Of a stretch of DNA of 64,000 bases, positions 44,822 to 53,829 are shown in pieces (position 1 is the stretch's first letter; every line of letters starts with the position of its first letter). Under the pieces are notes generated by a model. It worked only from the letters and a program-made list of their open reading frames with translations, had not been told where the DNA came from and did not search any database. The translations under genes and the position numbers were made by a program. This DNA is from Halobellus sp. LT62 (GTDB lineage: Archaea > Halobacteriota > Halobacteria > Halobacteriales > Haloferacaceae): contig NZ_JAYEZO010000002.1 in NCBI RefSeq assembly GCF_037031285.1, positions 1,116,001-1,180,000 of the forward strand. Direction: 5' to 3'.

Positions 44822-45609
44822 GTGACTCCGAGGGGACCCGACCGGACTCTCCGACGCCGACCGAGACGCCGAAAGTCGTCGTCGACGGCGTCGACAAGGT
44901 CTACGAGTCCGAGCGCCAACGCGTCGAGGCGCTCTCGGACGTGAACTTCTCGGTACCAGAGGGCGAGTTCGTCTGTCTCGTCGGCCCCTCGGGCTGCGGA
45001 AAGACGACGCTCATCCGGACGATCGCCGGGCTGGAAGCGCCGACCGGCGGCGAGATCAGACTCGACGGCGAGGTCGTCACCGGCCCGGGAACCGACCGGG
45101 GAATGGTCTTCCAAGAGTACGGGCTGTTCCCGTGGCGGACCGTCCGCGGGAACGTCGCGTTCGGGCTCGAAGAGCAGGGCGTCGAGGAGCCCGAGCGGAG
45201 CAGACGTATCGGGCAGATGCTCGATCTCGTCGGCCTCGGCGAGTTCGCCGACGCGTATCCCAAGGAGCTCTCCGGCGGGATGAAACAGCGCGTCGGCATC
45301 GCCCGCGCGCTCGCGGTCGATCCGGAGATCCTGCTCGCGGACGAACCGTTCGGTAGCGTCGACGCCCAGACCCGGGATATGCTCCACGACGAGCTGCTTC
45401 GGATCTGGTCCGAGACGGGGAAGACCGTCCTGTTCGTCACTCACGATGTCGAAGAGGCCGTGAAGCTCTCCGATCGCGTCGTCGTGATGGCCGCCGACCC
45501 GGGTCGGGTCCGAGAGGTCGTCGACGTCGACATCAACCGCCCACGTGAGCGGACCGATCCGGCCTTCGCCCAGTACGTCGATCGCATCCGCGGGTTGATC
45601 GGCGAGTAG
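44809..45609 (+). CDS. ABC importer ATP-binding protein (SsuB/TauB type)
   Basis: A 266-residue ATPase with Walker A GPSGCGKTT, Q-loop VFQEYGLFPW, signature LSGGMKQR, Walker B ILLADEPFGSVD and H-loop VTHDVEEA. The start is GTG 44809. It is preceded by ggagg (44796-44800) with 8-nt spacing and overlaps the permease stop by 13 nt. A longer frame from 44389 is a shadow inside the permease gene. It energises uptake of the ligand bound by the upstream receptor. Confidence 0.94.
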   Translation: MAGLSDSEGTRPDSPTPTETPKVVVDGVDKVYESERQRVEALSDVNFSVPEGEFVCLVGPSGCGKTTLIRTIAGLEAPTGGEIRLDGEVVTGPGTDRGMVFQEYGLFPWRTVRGNVAFGLEEQGVEEPERSRRIGQMLDLVGLGEFADAYPKELSGGMKQRVGIARALAVDPEILLADEPFGSVDAQTRDMLHDELLRIWSETGKTVLFVTHDVEEAVKLSDRVVVMAADPGRVREVVDVDINRPRERTDPAFAQYVDRIRGLIGE

Positions 45610-45636
45610 CGACGCTCGAAACGTTGTTTCTGAGGG

Positions 45637-45840
45637 TCAGTCTCGGTTCTCGTGAATGTCTCGGAGCGTCTCGACGTGGTTCATCACGACAGCCAGCGTC
45701 GCGTCCGCGTCGGTGTATCCACGGTCGTAGTCGTCGTGTGCGGCGTCGACATCGCTGAGGAACTGGGCGACGGCGTCGTCGATGTCGGCGGCTTGCTCGG
45801 CGGCGGCGGAATCGTCGTCTGCGGCAGCGTCGTCGGTCAT
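45637..45840 (-). CDS. Small acidic haloarchaeal protein
   Basis: A 67-residue helical protein, strongly acidic (MTDDAAADDDSAAAEQ...), with heptad-like spacing and one Met-Asn-His segment near the end (VMNHVETLRDIHENRD). No cysteines or membrane segment. It is divergent from the XPB helicase gene, whose TATA box lies 90 bp away. It is probably real from codon use; the function is unknown. Confidence 0.6.
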   Translation of the reverse strand: MTDDAAADDDSAAAEQAADIDDAVAQFLSDVDAAHDDYDRGYTDADATLAVVMNHVETLRDIHENRD

Positions 45841-45927
45841 ATCGGGACCTCAGATCGCGAGCGACAAAAGCGACCCGTCCTGTGACGGACGGGGCGCGTT
45901 CCCGATGCACCGCGCCAGCGGCCGACA

Positions 45928-45938
45928 GTATATATACG
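45928..45938 (+). promoter_or_regulatory. TATA box of the XPB helicase gene
   Basis: agTATATATAcg is the clearest TATA box in the window. Its centre (45932) is 27 nt before GTG 45959. That places transcription start at the GTG and argues against an ATG at 45905, which lies upstream of the box. Confidence 0.6.
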
Positions 45939-45958
45939 ATCGCGACGCAGACGGGAGT

Positions 45959-47308
45959 GTGATCACGCTGCGGTTCGAGGACGGCACGATCCGACTCGAC
46001 GGGCTCGGGGAGTCGGACCCGGCGGTCGAGTCGCTACCGGGGGTTGCGTGGGACGAACGGGGGCTCGTCGCCCGCGCGCCGGCACACCGGTACGCCGACC
46101 TCCGCGAGGCGCTCGAACGCGAGGACGCGGCCTTCGAGGACCGCGTCCTCTCAGAGGAGGAACTGTCGCTCTCGCACGCGTACGACCTCCGACCCTACCA
46201 GCGCGAGGCGGTGGAGGCGTGGCGCGAGAACGGCGACCGCGGCGTCGTCGAACTGCCGACGGGGGCGGGCAAGACTGTCCTCGCTATCGACGCAATCGCC
46301 GCGCTCGGCGTCCCGACGCTGGTCGTCGTCCCGACGATCGACCTCCTCGAACAGTGGCGACGCGAGCTCGAAACGGAGTTCGGGGTCCCAGTCGGGCAGT
46401 TCGGCGGCGGCGAACAGGTCCGAGAGTCGATCACGGTGTCGACGTACGACTCCGCGTACCTGCGCGCGGAGGGCGTCGGCGGCGACTTCGGACTCGTCGT
46501 CTTCGACGAGGTGCACCACCTCGGCGGCGAGGGCTACCGCGACGCCGCGCGCCTGCTCGCCGCGCCCGCCAGACTCGGGCTGACGGCCACCTTCGAGCGC
46601 CCCGACGGCGCGCACGAGGTCGTCGCCGACCTCGTCGGGCCGAAGGTCTACGAGGCCGCCGTCGACGACCTCGCGGGCGAACACCTCGCCGACTACGAGG
46701 TCCGGCGGGTCGAGGTCGCGCTCGGCCCCGACGAGCGCGACGCCTACGAGGAGGCGCAGGGGACGTTCGTCGACTATCTGAAGCGCTCGAACCTCTCGCT
46801 TCGGAGCGGATCCGATTACAGAAAGCTCGTGATGCGCTCGGGGACGGACCCGAAGGCGCGGGAGGCGCTGCTCGCGAAGCAGCGCGCGCGGCGGATTATG
46901 ATGAACGCCGACGCGAAGGTGGAGACGCTCGGGCGGCTGCTCGATCGCCACCGCGAGGACCGCGTTATCGTCTTCACCGCGCACACCGACCTCGTGTATC
47001 GGCTCTCCGATCGGTATCTCCTCCCGGCGATCACGAGCGAGACCGGGGCCGAGGAGCGCCGAGAGATCCTCGAACGCTTCCGCGAGGGGACGTACTCGCG
47101 GGTCGTGACCGCGAACGTCCTCGACGAGGGCGTCGACGTCCCCGACGCCAACGTCGCGGTCGTCCTCGCCGGGTCCGGCTCCGAGCGGGAGTTCACCCAG
47201 CGGCTCGGTCGGATTCTTCGTCCCAAGGCGGACGGGGGTCGCGCGCTGCTCTACGAGGTCGTCAGCGAGGAGACCGCAGAGGAGCGCGTGGCCGACCGGC
47301 GTCGATAA
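45959..47308 (+). CDS. rad25: XPB/Rad25-type DNA helicase
   Basis: An SF2 helicase of the archaeal XPB group, a DNA-repair translocase. The 449-residue protein has Walker A LPTGAGKT (about 99-106), the DEVHH box (183-187), GLTATFERPDG (motif III region), and C-terminal motifs IVFTAHTD and QRLGRILRP (motif VI). I start at GTG 45959, giving MITLRFEDGTIRL, because of the TATA box 27 nt upstream; ATG 45905 would precede that box. The Bax1/DUF790 nuclease gene lies downstream in the same direction, but an opposite lipoprotein gene is between them. Confidence 0.92.
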   Translation: MITLRFEDGTIRLDGLGESDPAVESLPGVAWDERGLVARAPAHRYADLREALEREDAAFEDRVLSEEELSLSHAYDLRPYQREAVEAWRENGDRGVVELPTGAGKTVLAIDAIAALGVPTLVVVPTIDLLEQWRRELETEFGVPVGQFGGGEQVRESITVSTYDSAYLRAEGVGGDFGLVVFDEVHHLGGEGYRDAARLLAAPARLGLTATFERPDGAHEVVADLVGPKVYEAAVDDLAGEHLADYEVRRVEVALGPDERDAYEEAQGTFVDYLKRSNLSLRSGSDYRKLVMRSGTDPKAREALLAKQRARRIMMNADAKVETLGRLLDRHREDRVIVFTAHTDLVYRLSDRYLLPAITSETGAEERREILERFREGTYSRVVTANVLDEGVDVPDANVAVVLAGSGSEREFTQRLGRILRPKADGGRALLYEVVSEETAEERVADRRR

Positions 47309-47332
47309 GAGGTGAGGACAGAGACAGGCCGT

Positions 47333-47734
47333 TCACTCGACGGTCACGTTGAGGTCGCCGCCGGCCGCGAACTCGTCGTAGGCGACGTCGAACGTCACCG
47401 ACCACTCGACCGTCTCGTCGGGATCGACCGCGACGTCGACCTCGCGGGTGGCGCTTCCACCGTCGGTCTGGACAGTGACGACCACGGTCCCCGTTCGCTC
47501 CGCGTCACCGCGGTTCTCGACGGTCCCGAACACGCGCAGCGCCCCCTCGTCGTCCGCCTCGAAGTCGAACGTCCCGACGACGAGGTCGGGTTGCTCGGGC
47601 GTGCGCCGCGGCTGGTCGGCGGGCGCGTCGGGCGGGTTCCGCGGCCCCGTCGCGCGCGGCCACGAGCCGAGGCACCCGCCGAGGAGCGCCGTCAGGGAGA
47701 CGCCGGCGGCGCGGAGGGCGCGTCGTCGCTCCAT
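47333..47734 (-). CDS. Small secreted lipoprotein with FxLYD-like domain
   Basis: A 133-residue protein. A basic N-terminus (ERRRALRAAG) with a hydrophobic stretch ends in a lipobox LLGGC, lipid Cys21. A Pro/Arg-rich linker (24-50) leads to a beta-sandwich domain (about 50-133) with the FxLYD-like pattern RVFGTVENRGDAERTGTVVV. Members of this class are surface lipoproteins of unknown function. It lies antisense between rad25 and the Bax1 gene. Confidence 0.8.
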   Translation of the reverse strand: MERRRALRAAGVSLTALLGGCLGSWPRATGPRNPPDAPADQPRRTPEQPDLVVGTFDFEADDEGALRVFGTVENRGDAERTGTVVVTVQTDGGSATREVDVAVDPDETVEWSVTFDVAYDEFAAGGDLNVTVE

Positions 47735-47854
47735 CGTGCGCCAGAGGGTCGGCGGCGCGTATCGGTCTTTCGATGCGCCCGCTAGGCCCGGACGCGTCCG
47801 CCCGCCCGCTCGATCAGCGGCAGTCTCTTGGGCCGTCCCCGCGAAGTCGCGGCC

Positions 47855-49420
47855 GTGCTGAGAAAGGATCTCCTCCGCGTCTCCCGCGCGGGCGGCGGGT
47901 ACCATCCGCAGTTCGCGGGTCGGGAGGATCGTCCCCTCGCCGCTCGGGTCATCGGCGTCTTTCAGGGTCACGTCGGAGAGCCGCGGCACCGCCTCGACGA
48001 CGCGCTCGCGGAGCTCGAACGCGAGGCCGACGACTTCAAGTTGATCAGGGGATTCGCCGCGCTGCTGGAACGCGAGGCCGTCTTCGAGACGCGCGCGCCG
48101 CTGCCCCCCGAACGCGTTCGGCGGGTCGCCTTCGAGTCCGCCGAGGCCGTCGGCGCGGTCGTCGACAGCGCGACCCGAGAGCGCGCGATCGAGTCGACTG
48201 CCGATCGGCTTGGGACGAGCGCCGACGCCGTCGAGCGGTCGCTGTACGCCGACCGCGACGTCAACGAGGTGCTCGCGTCGTTCGGCGCGCGGTGGGACCC
48301 CGCCCAACTCGTCGAGCAGTACAACCTCTCGCTGGCGCAGACGGCGCTGTTCGACGCGACCGAGGTCCGAATCCGGAGTTCGGATCCGAAGCGGCTCGTC
48401 TCGGCGGTCAAGCGGCTGGGGCTGCTCTACGAGATCCGTCGGAACGGGGCCGACGGCGGAGGTGGTGGAGACGACCCGACGACCGAGGAGCGCGTCCTCG
48501 TCGTCACCGGCCCCGACGCGCTCTTCCGCCGGACCCGCCGCTACGGCACCGCGTTCGCTCGACTGCTCCGCAGCGTCGCGACCACCGCCGAGTGGTCGCT
48601 GTCGGCGACGATCGACGACCGCGGCACCGACCGCGAGCTTCATTTGGGCCCGGACGACGTCTCCGTCCCCGACGTCGAACCGGTCGCCGAACCGACCTAC
48701 GACAGCGGTGTCGAGGCCGACTTCGCCGCGCGCTTTGGGAACCTCGGTCTCGACTGGGAGCTGTCTCGGGAACCGGAACCGCTCGCGGCGGGCGCGCGGG
48801 CGATGATCCCCGACTTCGCGTTCGACTACCGACCGGCCGGGGCTGACGCCGATTCAGACAGCCCCTTCCGCATCTACTTCGAGGTGATGGGCTTTTGGAC
48901 GCCCGAGTACGTCGAGAAGAAACTGGAGCAGTTCGGGAGCGTCGCCGACGACGTCGAGTTGCTGGTCGCGGTTGATGAGTCACTCGGCGTCGGCGAGGAG
49001 ATCGCCGCGCTCGATCACCGCGTGGTCACGTTCTCGGGCAACGTGCGCGTGAAGGACGTCGTCGACGCGCTCCGCGAATACGAGACCCATCTCGTCGAGG
49101 CCGCCGCCGAGTCGCTCCCCGACGAACTGATTCCGGACGCGGACGTCGTCGACATCGACGCGCTGGCGGCCGAGCGGGGCGTGAGCGTCGACGCGCTCGA
49201 TGCGGTGGCGTTCCCGGAGCACGAGCGCGTCGGCGGCGCGCTGGTCCGGCCCGGGGTGTTCGATGCGCTGGCGGCGGAGATCGAACCAGGGATGTCGCTG
49301 TCGGACGCGGAGACCGTGCTCGACGAGCACGGCGTCGACGACGCCTCGGCGGCGCTGTCGCGGCTCGGCTATCGGGTCGCGTGGGAGGGGCTCTCCGGCG
49401 GGACCGTCGAGGAGAAGTGA
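47855..49420 (+). CDS. DUF790 protein, Bax1-like XPB partner nuclease
   Basis: A 521-residue protein of the DUF790 family, which includes Bax1. In characterised archaea Bax1 binds XPB and cuts DNA bubbles, and the genes are adjacent. Features include the N-terminal LRKDLLRVSRAGGGYHPQF, the nuclease core with PDFAFDY and IYFEVMGFWTPEYVEKKL (PD-(D/E)xK-like Asp and Glu-x-Met-Gly), and a C-terminal helical tail. The start is GTG 47855 in the frame preceded by an unconserved region. A lipoprotein gene on the other strand separates it from rad25, unlike the usual tandem. Confidence 0.88.
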   Translation: MLRKDLLRVSRAGGGYHPQFAGREDRPLAARVIGVFQGHVGEPRHRLDDALAELEREADDFKLIRGFAALLEREAVFETRAPLPPERVRRVAFESAEAVGAVVDSATRERAIESTADRLGTSADAVERSLYADRDVNEVLASFGARWDPAQLVEQYNLSLAQTALFDATEVRIRSSDPKRLVSAVKRLGLLYEIRRNGADGGGGGDDPTTEERVLVVTGPDALFRRTRRYGTAFARLLRSVATTAEWSLSATIDDRGTDRELHLGPDDVSVPDVEPVAEPTYDSGVEADFAARFGNLGLDWELSREPEPLAAGARAMIPDFAFDYRPAGADADSDSPFRIYFEVMGFWTPEYVEKKLEQFGSVADDVELLVAVDESLGVGEEIAALDHRVVTFSGNVRVKDVVDALREYETHLVEAAAESLPDELIPDADVVDIDALAAERGVSVDALDAVAFPEHERVGGALVRPGVFDALAAEIEPGMSLSDAETVLDEHGVDDASAALSRLGYRVAWEGLSGGTVEEK

Positions 49421-49472
49421 GGGATCGGAACTTGAGCGGCCGACGCGACGGCGACCGCCGGGTGCGACGCCG

Positions 49473-50096
49473 TTAGGACAGATCCTCTCGCCGCCCCTTC
49501 GGGACGGTCGAGCGGAGCTCGCCGTGGAGATAGAGACCGACGCCGATCGGTTCGACGTCACCGGCTTCGCCGGTTGCCCGAGGCGTCTCCGACGCCTCGC
49601 TGTCGCCCGCGATCTCGTGGGCGGCGATCACGTAGCCCCAGTCGCCCTCCCAGCGGGGGAGGTCCTGATCGTCGCCCCTCGCGAACGTCGTCGCCTCCTC
49701 GCCGTCGAGTACGACGACGTTCTTCGTCGCCTCGCGGCCGAAGCGCTGCACAGCGTTCGTCGAGGGCTTCCAGTGCTCTTGGCGAGCGCGGAGGATCCGC
49801 ATTCCCAACCCCTCGACGCCGATCGGCGTGACGACGTCGGCGGCGAACGCCCAGAGCTTCCCGTTGCCCTTCTCCCAGAACGTGTGGCCGTCCCACGTCT
49901 CCGGCGGGACCTCGTAGCGTTCTTCCCACCAGCGGACGACCTCCTCGCGGGTCGGCCGGCCGGGCACGACGCGCTCGTCCGCCGTTTCCGGGATCCGGTC
50001 GAAGCGCTGGCCGTCGTTTTCTGGTCGCTCCCCCGACGGTTCTCCGGCACCGGCGTCGCCGCCGCCATCGCCCGCGTCGCGTTCGGGATCGCTCAC
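49473..50096 (-). CDS. DUF7122-like partner of the NOP2/Sun methyltransferase
   Basis: A 207-residue protein with a Gly/Asp/Glu-rich N-terminus (about 30 residues) and a core containing ERYEVPPETWDGHTFWEKG, LGMRILRARQEHWKPSTNAVQRFG and GYVIAAHEI. The pattern resembles the RNA-binding domain paired with the methyltransferase. The GTG start at 50096 overlaps the upstream TGA as gtga, so it is translationally coupled. In many archaea this module is fused or adjacent to NOP2/Sun methyltransferases, which suggests it helps bind the target RNA. Confidence 0.75.
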   Translation of the reverse strand: MSDPERDAGDGGGDAGAGEPSGERPENDGQRFDRIPETADERVVPGRPTREEVVRWWEERYEVPPETWDGHTFWEKGNGKLWAFAADVVTPIGVEGLGMRILRARQEHWKPSTNAVQRFGREATKNVVVLDGEEATTFARGDDQDLPRWEGDWGYVIAAHEIAGDSEASETPRATGEAGDVEPIGVGLYLHGELRSTVPKGRREDLS

Positions 50097-51031
50097 GCGC
50101 TCACCTCCAGTTTGGCGCAGAAGAACCCGCCCGTGTCGTTCCGGTGCGGGTAGACTCTGTGCGCCAGTTCGACCGCGGGGTCGAACGTTTCGCCGTTCCA
50201 TTCGGCGATTCCGGGATCGGTCTCGAAGCCCGCCGGGGCGTCCCATTCCCGCATCTCGCAGTCCTCCTCGTCGAGGACGTGATCCAGCACGGCCTCGTTC
50301 TCCTCGGGCGCGAACGTACAGGTCGAGTAGACGACGGTGCCGCCGGGGCGCGTCGCCTGAATCGCCCGCCGGAGGATCCCCTTCTGGATACCAACGATGC
50401 CCTTGATCTGCTCTAGCGACCAGCGGTCCAGCGCGTCGGGGTTCTTGCGGATCGTCCCCTCACACGAGCAGGGTGCGTCGACGAGCGCGCGGTCGAACGC
50501 CTCGATCCGGTTTTCCGCCTCGGTTCGGTCCCCGAACGGCTTAAACGAGAAGTTGCGCGCGTCTTGGTTCGTCACCGCGAGGTTCGTGACGCCCAACCGC
50601 TCGGCGTTGTGCCGCAGCGCCGACAGCCGCCCGAGGTTGTTGTCGTTGCCGACGAGGACGCCGGTGTCGTCCATCAGGTCCGCGATCTGCGTGGTCTTGC
50701 TGCCCGGCGCGGCGCAGGCGTCCCAGACGACCTCGCCCGGTTGGGGATCGAGCGCGAGGGCGGGCAGCGCCGAGACCTCCTCTTGGCCGTGCAGCCAGCC
50801 GTGGAAGTACGGCCACGAGGTGCCGGGGCCTCGCTCCTCCAGTCGGAGGACGCCGGGGTGCCAGTCGGTGACTTCGTAGGCGACCCCCTCGGCGTCGAGC
50901 GCGTCGCGAGCGCGTTCGATCGACGCCTTCAGCGTGTTGACGCGGACGACCGAGGGAAGCGGCCGTTCGCACGCCGCGCGAAACGCGTCGAAGTCCGAGA
51001 GGAGCGACGCGTACCGCTCCAGTGGTTCCAT
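50093..51031 (-). CDS. NOP2/Sun-type RNA (cytosine-5) methyltransferase
   Basis: Transfers a methyl group from SAM to C5 of cytosine in tRNA or rRNA. The 312-residue protein has motif I ACAAPGSKTTQIAD, the two catalytic cysteines in DAPCSCEGT and STCTFAPEEN, and motif X-like RHNAERLGVTN. It lacks the long N-terminal RNA-binding extension of bacterial RsmB. The substrate position is not predictable. It overlaps the downstream partner gene by 4 nt. Confidence 0.93.
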   Translation of the reverse strand: MEPLERYASLLSDFDAFRAACERPLPSVVRVNTLKASIERARDALDAEGVAYEVTDWHPGVLRLEERGPGTSWPYFHGWLHGQEEVSALPALALDPQPGEVVWDACAAPGSKTTQIADLMDDTGVLVGNDNNLGRLSALRHNAERLGVTNLAVTNQDARNFSFKPFGDRTEAENRIEAFDRALVDAPCSCEGTIRKNPDALDRWSLEQIKGIVGIQKGILRRAIQATRPGGTVVYSTCTFAPEENEAVLDHVLDEEDCEMREWDAPAGFETDPGIAEWNGETFDPAVELAHRVYPHRNDTGGFFCAKLEVSA

Positions 51032-51162
51032 ATGGCGAGAAATTCGTCGCGGCCGCTTGTGGGTGTCGGTTCCGCGCGGGACCCGTCTCTCCCCGTCTCT
51101 CCCCGGCTCGCGCCGTCGGTTCCGCCCGCAGTTTTACCACGGTGCTTGTCGTACCGCCGCGC

Positions 51163-51900
51163 ATGGCTCGGATCGATCCAAAATCCGCCGTCGATCTCAC
51201 GGACCCGACCCTCGTCGAGGGCTTCCCCGGCGTCGGTCTCGTCGGGAAAATCGCCGCCGACCACCTCGTCGAGGAGTTCGAGATGACGCACTACGCGAAC
51301 GTCCACTGCGAGGGAATCCCGAAAGTGGCCGTCTATCAGGAGAACGACGCCGAACTGCACCCCCCGGTCAGACTCTACGCCGACGAGGAGACGGATCTCG
51401 TGGCGTTGCAGAGCGACGTTCCCATCCAACCGCAGGCCGCCACCGAACTGGCGAACTGCCTTTCGGGGTGGTTCGACGAGCACTCGGTGACGCCGATCTA
51501 CCTCTCCGGGATCCCCCGCGAGAAGGACGGAGAGGTACCCGCGCTGTACGGGCTCGGCGTCGGAGACGGCGTCGACCTCGTCGCCGAGGCGGGAATCGAA
51601 GCGCCCGACGAGACCGGCCTCGTCTCGGGGCCGACGGGCGTCCTCCTGAACGCGGCGGTCGAGGCCGAGCGGACGGCCGTCGGCCTCGTCGTCGAGTCGG
51701 ACCCGCAGTTCCCCGACCCCGAGGCCGCGCGCGTGCTGATCAAACGCGGGATCGAGCCGCTCACCGGGATCGAGGTCTCTGTCGACGACCTCGTCGAGCG
51801 CACCGAACAGATCCGAGAGGCGAAAGAACGCCTCGCAAAGCGGATGCAGGACGCCGGCGAGGAGAGCTCGCAGGCGCGGCCGATCGGAATGTACCAGTAG
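51163..51900 (+). CDS. PAC2-family proteasome assembly chaperone-like protein
   Basis: A 245-residue protein of the PAC2 family. It begins near LVEGFPGVGLVGKIAADHL and has YLSGIPREKDGE, LVSGPTGVLLNAA and a C-terminal helix ending in a tail (SSQARPIGMYQ). Archaeal PbaB-type members are ATP-independent chaperones related to proteasome assembly. The last residues lack a clear HbYX motif, though Tyr is penultimate. A TATA-like gttttacc (51131-51138) lies 25 nt before ATG 51163. psmB lies at the other end of the window. Confidence 0.85.
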   Translation: MARIDPKSAVDLTDPTLVEGFPGVGLVGKIAADHLVEEFEMTHYANVHCEGIPKVAVYQENDAELHPPVRLYADEETDLVALQSDVPIQPQAATELANCLSGWFDEHSVTPIYLSGIPREKDGEVPALYGLGVGDGVDLVAEAGIEAPDETGLVSGPTGVLLNAAVEAERTAVGLVVESDPQFPDPEAARVLIKRGIEPLTGIEVSVDDLVERTEQIREAKERLAKRMQDAGEESSQARPIGMYQ

Positions 51901-51981
51901 GGTCGCTCCCCGCCACTCCAGTACGCGTCGTTTCCACCGCCTTTCTACAGCCTTAAGGCTCGCCGACCACTCCTCACGGGT

Positions 51982-52722
51982 ATGAGCGAGGAGTCTCCCG
52001 AGCGCACTACGACGGTCGAGTCCGACGACACGGACGCCGAGGGCGTCGATCGCGAGCAGGACGGAACCGACCCGGCGACGAACGGTGTCGAGGAAGATGC
52101 CGGGATCGACGAATCGAACGGCGAAACCGACGCCGACGGAGACGCGGCGGCCGACGTGCCGGCTCTGTCGTCCCGAGTCGGCGAGTTCGACGACGACCTC
52201 GCCGCGGAGGTCTCGAAGTTGGAGTCGCGGCTCGCGGCGGTCGAAGCCGAGCTCGAATCCCGCGAGGAACGCGTCGAGGAGCTCGAATCCGCGCTGAAGC
52301 GCTCGAAGGCGGACTTCAAGAACTACAAACAGCGCGCGAAGAAGCGTCAGGAGGAGATCAGAGAGCGCGCGACTGAGGATTTCGTCGGTCGCGTCGTCAG
52401 CGTCCGAGACAACCTCGTGCGCGCGCTCGGTCAGGACGAAGAGGCCGACATCCGCCCGGGGATCGAGTCGACCTTAGAGGAGTTCGACCGGATCCTCGAA
52501 GACGAGAACGTCTCGGCGATCGATCCCGCGGCGGGCGAGGACGTCGACCCGACGCGTCACGAGGTGCTGATGCGCGTCGACGACGACCGCCCCGAGGGAA
52601 CCGTCGTCGACGTCTTTCAGCCCGGCTACGAGATGGCCGGGTCGGTCCTCCGCGAGGCGCAGGTGACCGTCAGCACCGGCGAGGGCGAAGCGAGCGACCA
52701 GACCGCTGATAACGATTCCTAG
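51982..52722 (+). CDS. grpE: GrpE nucleotide-exchange factor
   Basis: A cochaperone that releases ADP from DnaK. The 246-residue protein has a very acidic N-terminal 70 residues (typical of halophiles), a long coiled coil (about 74-135: ESRLAAVEAELESREERVEE) and the GrpE head domain (DFVGRVVSVRDNLVRAL, HEVLMRVDDDRPEGTVVDV, QPGYEMAGSVLREAQVTV). The ATG is at 51982. dnaK and dnaJ are not in this window. Confidence 0.95.
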   Translation: MSEESPERTTTVESDDTDAEGVDREQDGTDPATNGVEEDAGIDESNGETDADGDAAADVPALSSRVGEFDDDLAAEVSKLESRLAAVEAELESREERVEELESALKRSKADFKNYKQRAKKRQEEIRERATEDFVGRVVSVRDNLVRALGQDEEADIRPGIESTLEEFDRILEDENVSAIDPAAGEDVDPTRHEVLMRVDDDRPEGTVVDVFQPGYEMAGSVLREAQVTVSTGEGEASDQTADNDS

Positions 52723-52763
52723 GCGTTCCCCGCCGCCGCGCAGATTTCAGTTCGTTCGCGGCC

Positions 52764-53693
52764 TCATTCTCCCGATCGATACCCGCGCGTGGCCCGCCAG
52801 AGCACGCCGCCAACGACGAGCACTGGCAGCGCGAACGCGAGGAAGTACGGGAGCGCGAACGCGAAGGCGACGACGGTCGCGCGTGCGACGACCACGACGC
52901 CGTCGACCGACTGCATAAACGCCGAGAGGACCGGCGTGTCGTACCAGCGGTCGGGCGCGACGCGGTTCGGGGTCGGCCGCGGTTCCTCCAGTCTGACGGT
53001 CAGCGTCGAGTACGCGACTTGATCTTCCAGCGACTGCTGTCTGGCTTCCAAGCGCTCGATCTCGCCCTGCACGTCCGAGAGCTCCCGCTGGACGGCGAGG
53101 ACGTCTTCCGTCGTGTTCGCTTGGTCGTAGAGTTCTCGAAGCCTATCGCGCTCGGCGCGGAGGTTCTCCAACCGGGCCTCGATATCGACGAGTTGGCCGG
53201 TCACGTCTCTCGAATTCACTTCGACGGACTGCACCTCACCGAGCGCGCGCGTGTCGTTGAGGAAGGCGTCGAAGTCCTCGCTGGGAACGCGAAGCACCAA
53301 CTCGCCGCGGACCCACGTCTCGTTGTCGATCTCACGGCGATCCTGCCGGCTGTCGCTGACGTACCCGCCGTAGGATTCGACCGTTGAGGTCAGCTCCGTC
53401 TGCGCGGACTCGTAGTCGTCGACCTCGACGTGAACAGTCCCGGTGCGGATGATCGCGCGGTCGTCAATGTTGACGTCACCGTCGCCTCCGTCAGCGGACC
53501 CGCCACCGGAGCCGTCGGACGGAGCCTCAGTCGGTTCGCCTGTCGCCTGCGGTCGATCGTTCGCTGCGAGTTCGGTCGCCGCGTCGTAGCCGCCGGCGCT
53601 GCCACCGTCGCTCCCGCTCCCGGTCATCCCGCATCCGGCGAGCGCGACGAGCGCGACCAATCCGACGACCGCGAGTGTGCGTCTCGATACCAT
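52764..53693 (-). CDS. DUF4349 membrane-anchored lipoprotein
   Basis: A 309-residue protein. The N-terminal signal ends in a lipobox LAGC (Cys21). A Gly/Ser/Asp-rich linker leads to a DUF4349 domain (RTGTVHVEVDDYESAQ, SYGGYVSDSRQDRREI, LVLRVPSEDFDAFL) with a coiled coil of about 60 residues (IEARLENLRAERDRLREL), and one C-terminal transmembrane helix pair (about 275-302). The layout, anchored at both ends, is standard for DUF4349. The function is unknown, and a role in envelope sensing is only a guess. The start is ATG 53693. Confidence 0.88.
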   Translation of the reverse strand: MVSRRTLAVVGLVALVALAGCGMTGSGSDGGSAGGYDAATELAANDRPQATGEPTEAPSDGSGGGSADGGDGDVNIDDRAIIRTGTVHVEVDDYESAQTELTSTVESYGGYVSDSRQDRREIDNETWVRGELVLRVPSEDFDAFLNDTRALGEVQSVEVNSRDVTGQLVDIEARLENLRAERDRLRELYDQANTTEDVLAVQRELSDVQGEIERLEARQQSLEDQVAYSTLTVRLEEPRPTPNRVAPDRWYDTPVLSAFMQSVDGVVVVARATVVAFAFALPYFLAFALPVLVVGGVLWRATRGYRSGE

Positions 53694-53829
53694 TTGAAGC
53701 CACCAACGACGGCGACCGGGAAAATCGCGTTGAAGGCACAAACGGCCCTTTGAGTTACGCCGCCACGACCGCTGTGGGCGCTTCGGTACTACATCTGTCA
53801 CGCTTCGGTACCCCGTCCGTCGCGCCGCC

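Noticed and set aside
45905-45958. 18-residue N-terminal extension of the XPB helicase
   Set aside because: The strongest TATA box in the window (45928-45938) lies inside it, so it is probably not transcribed.
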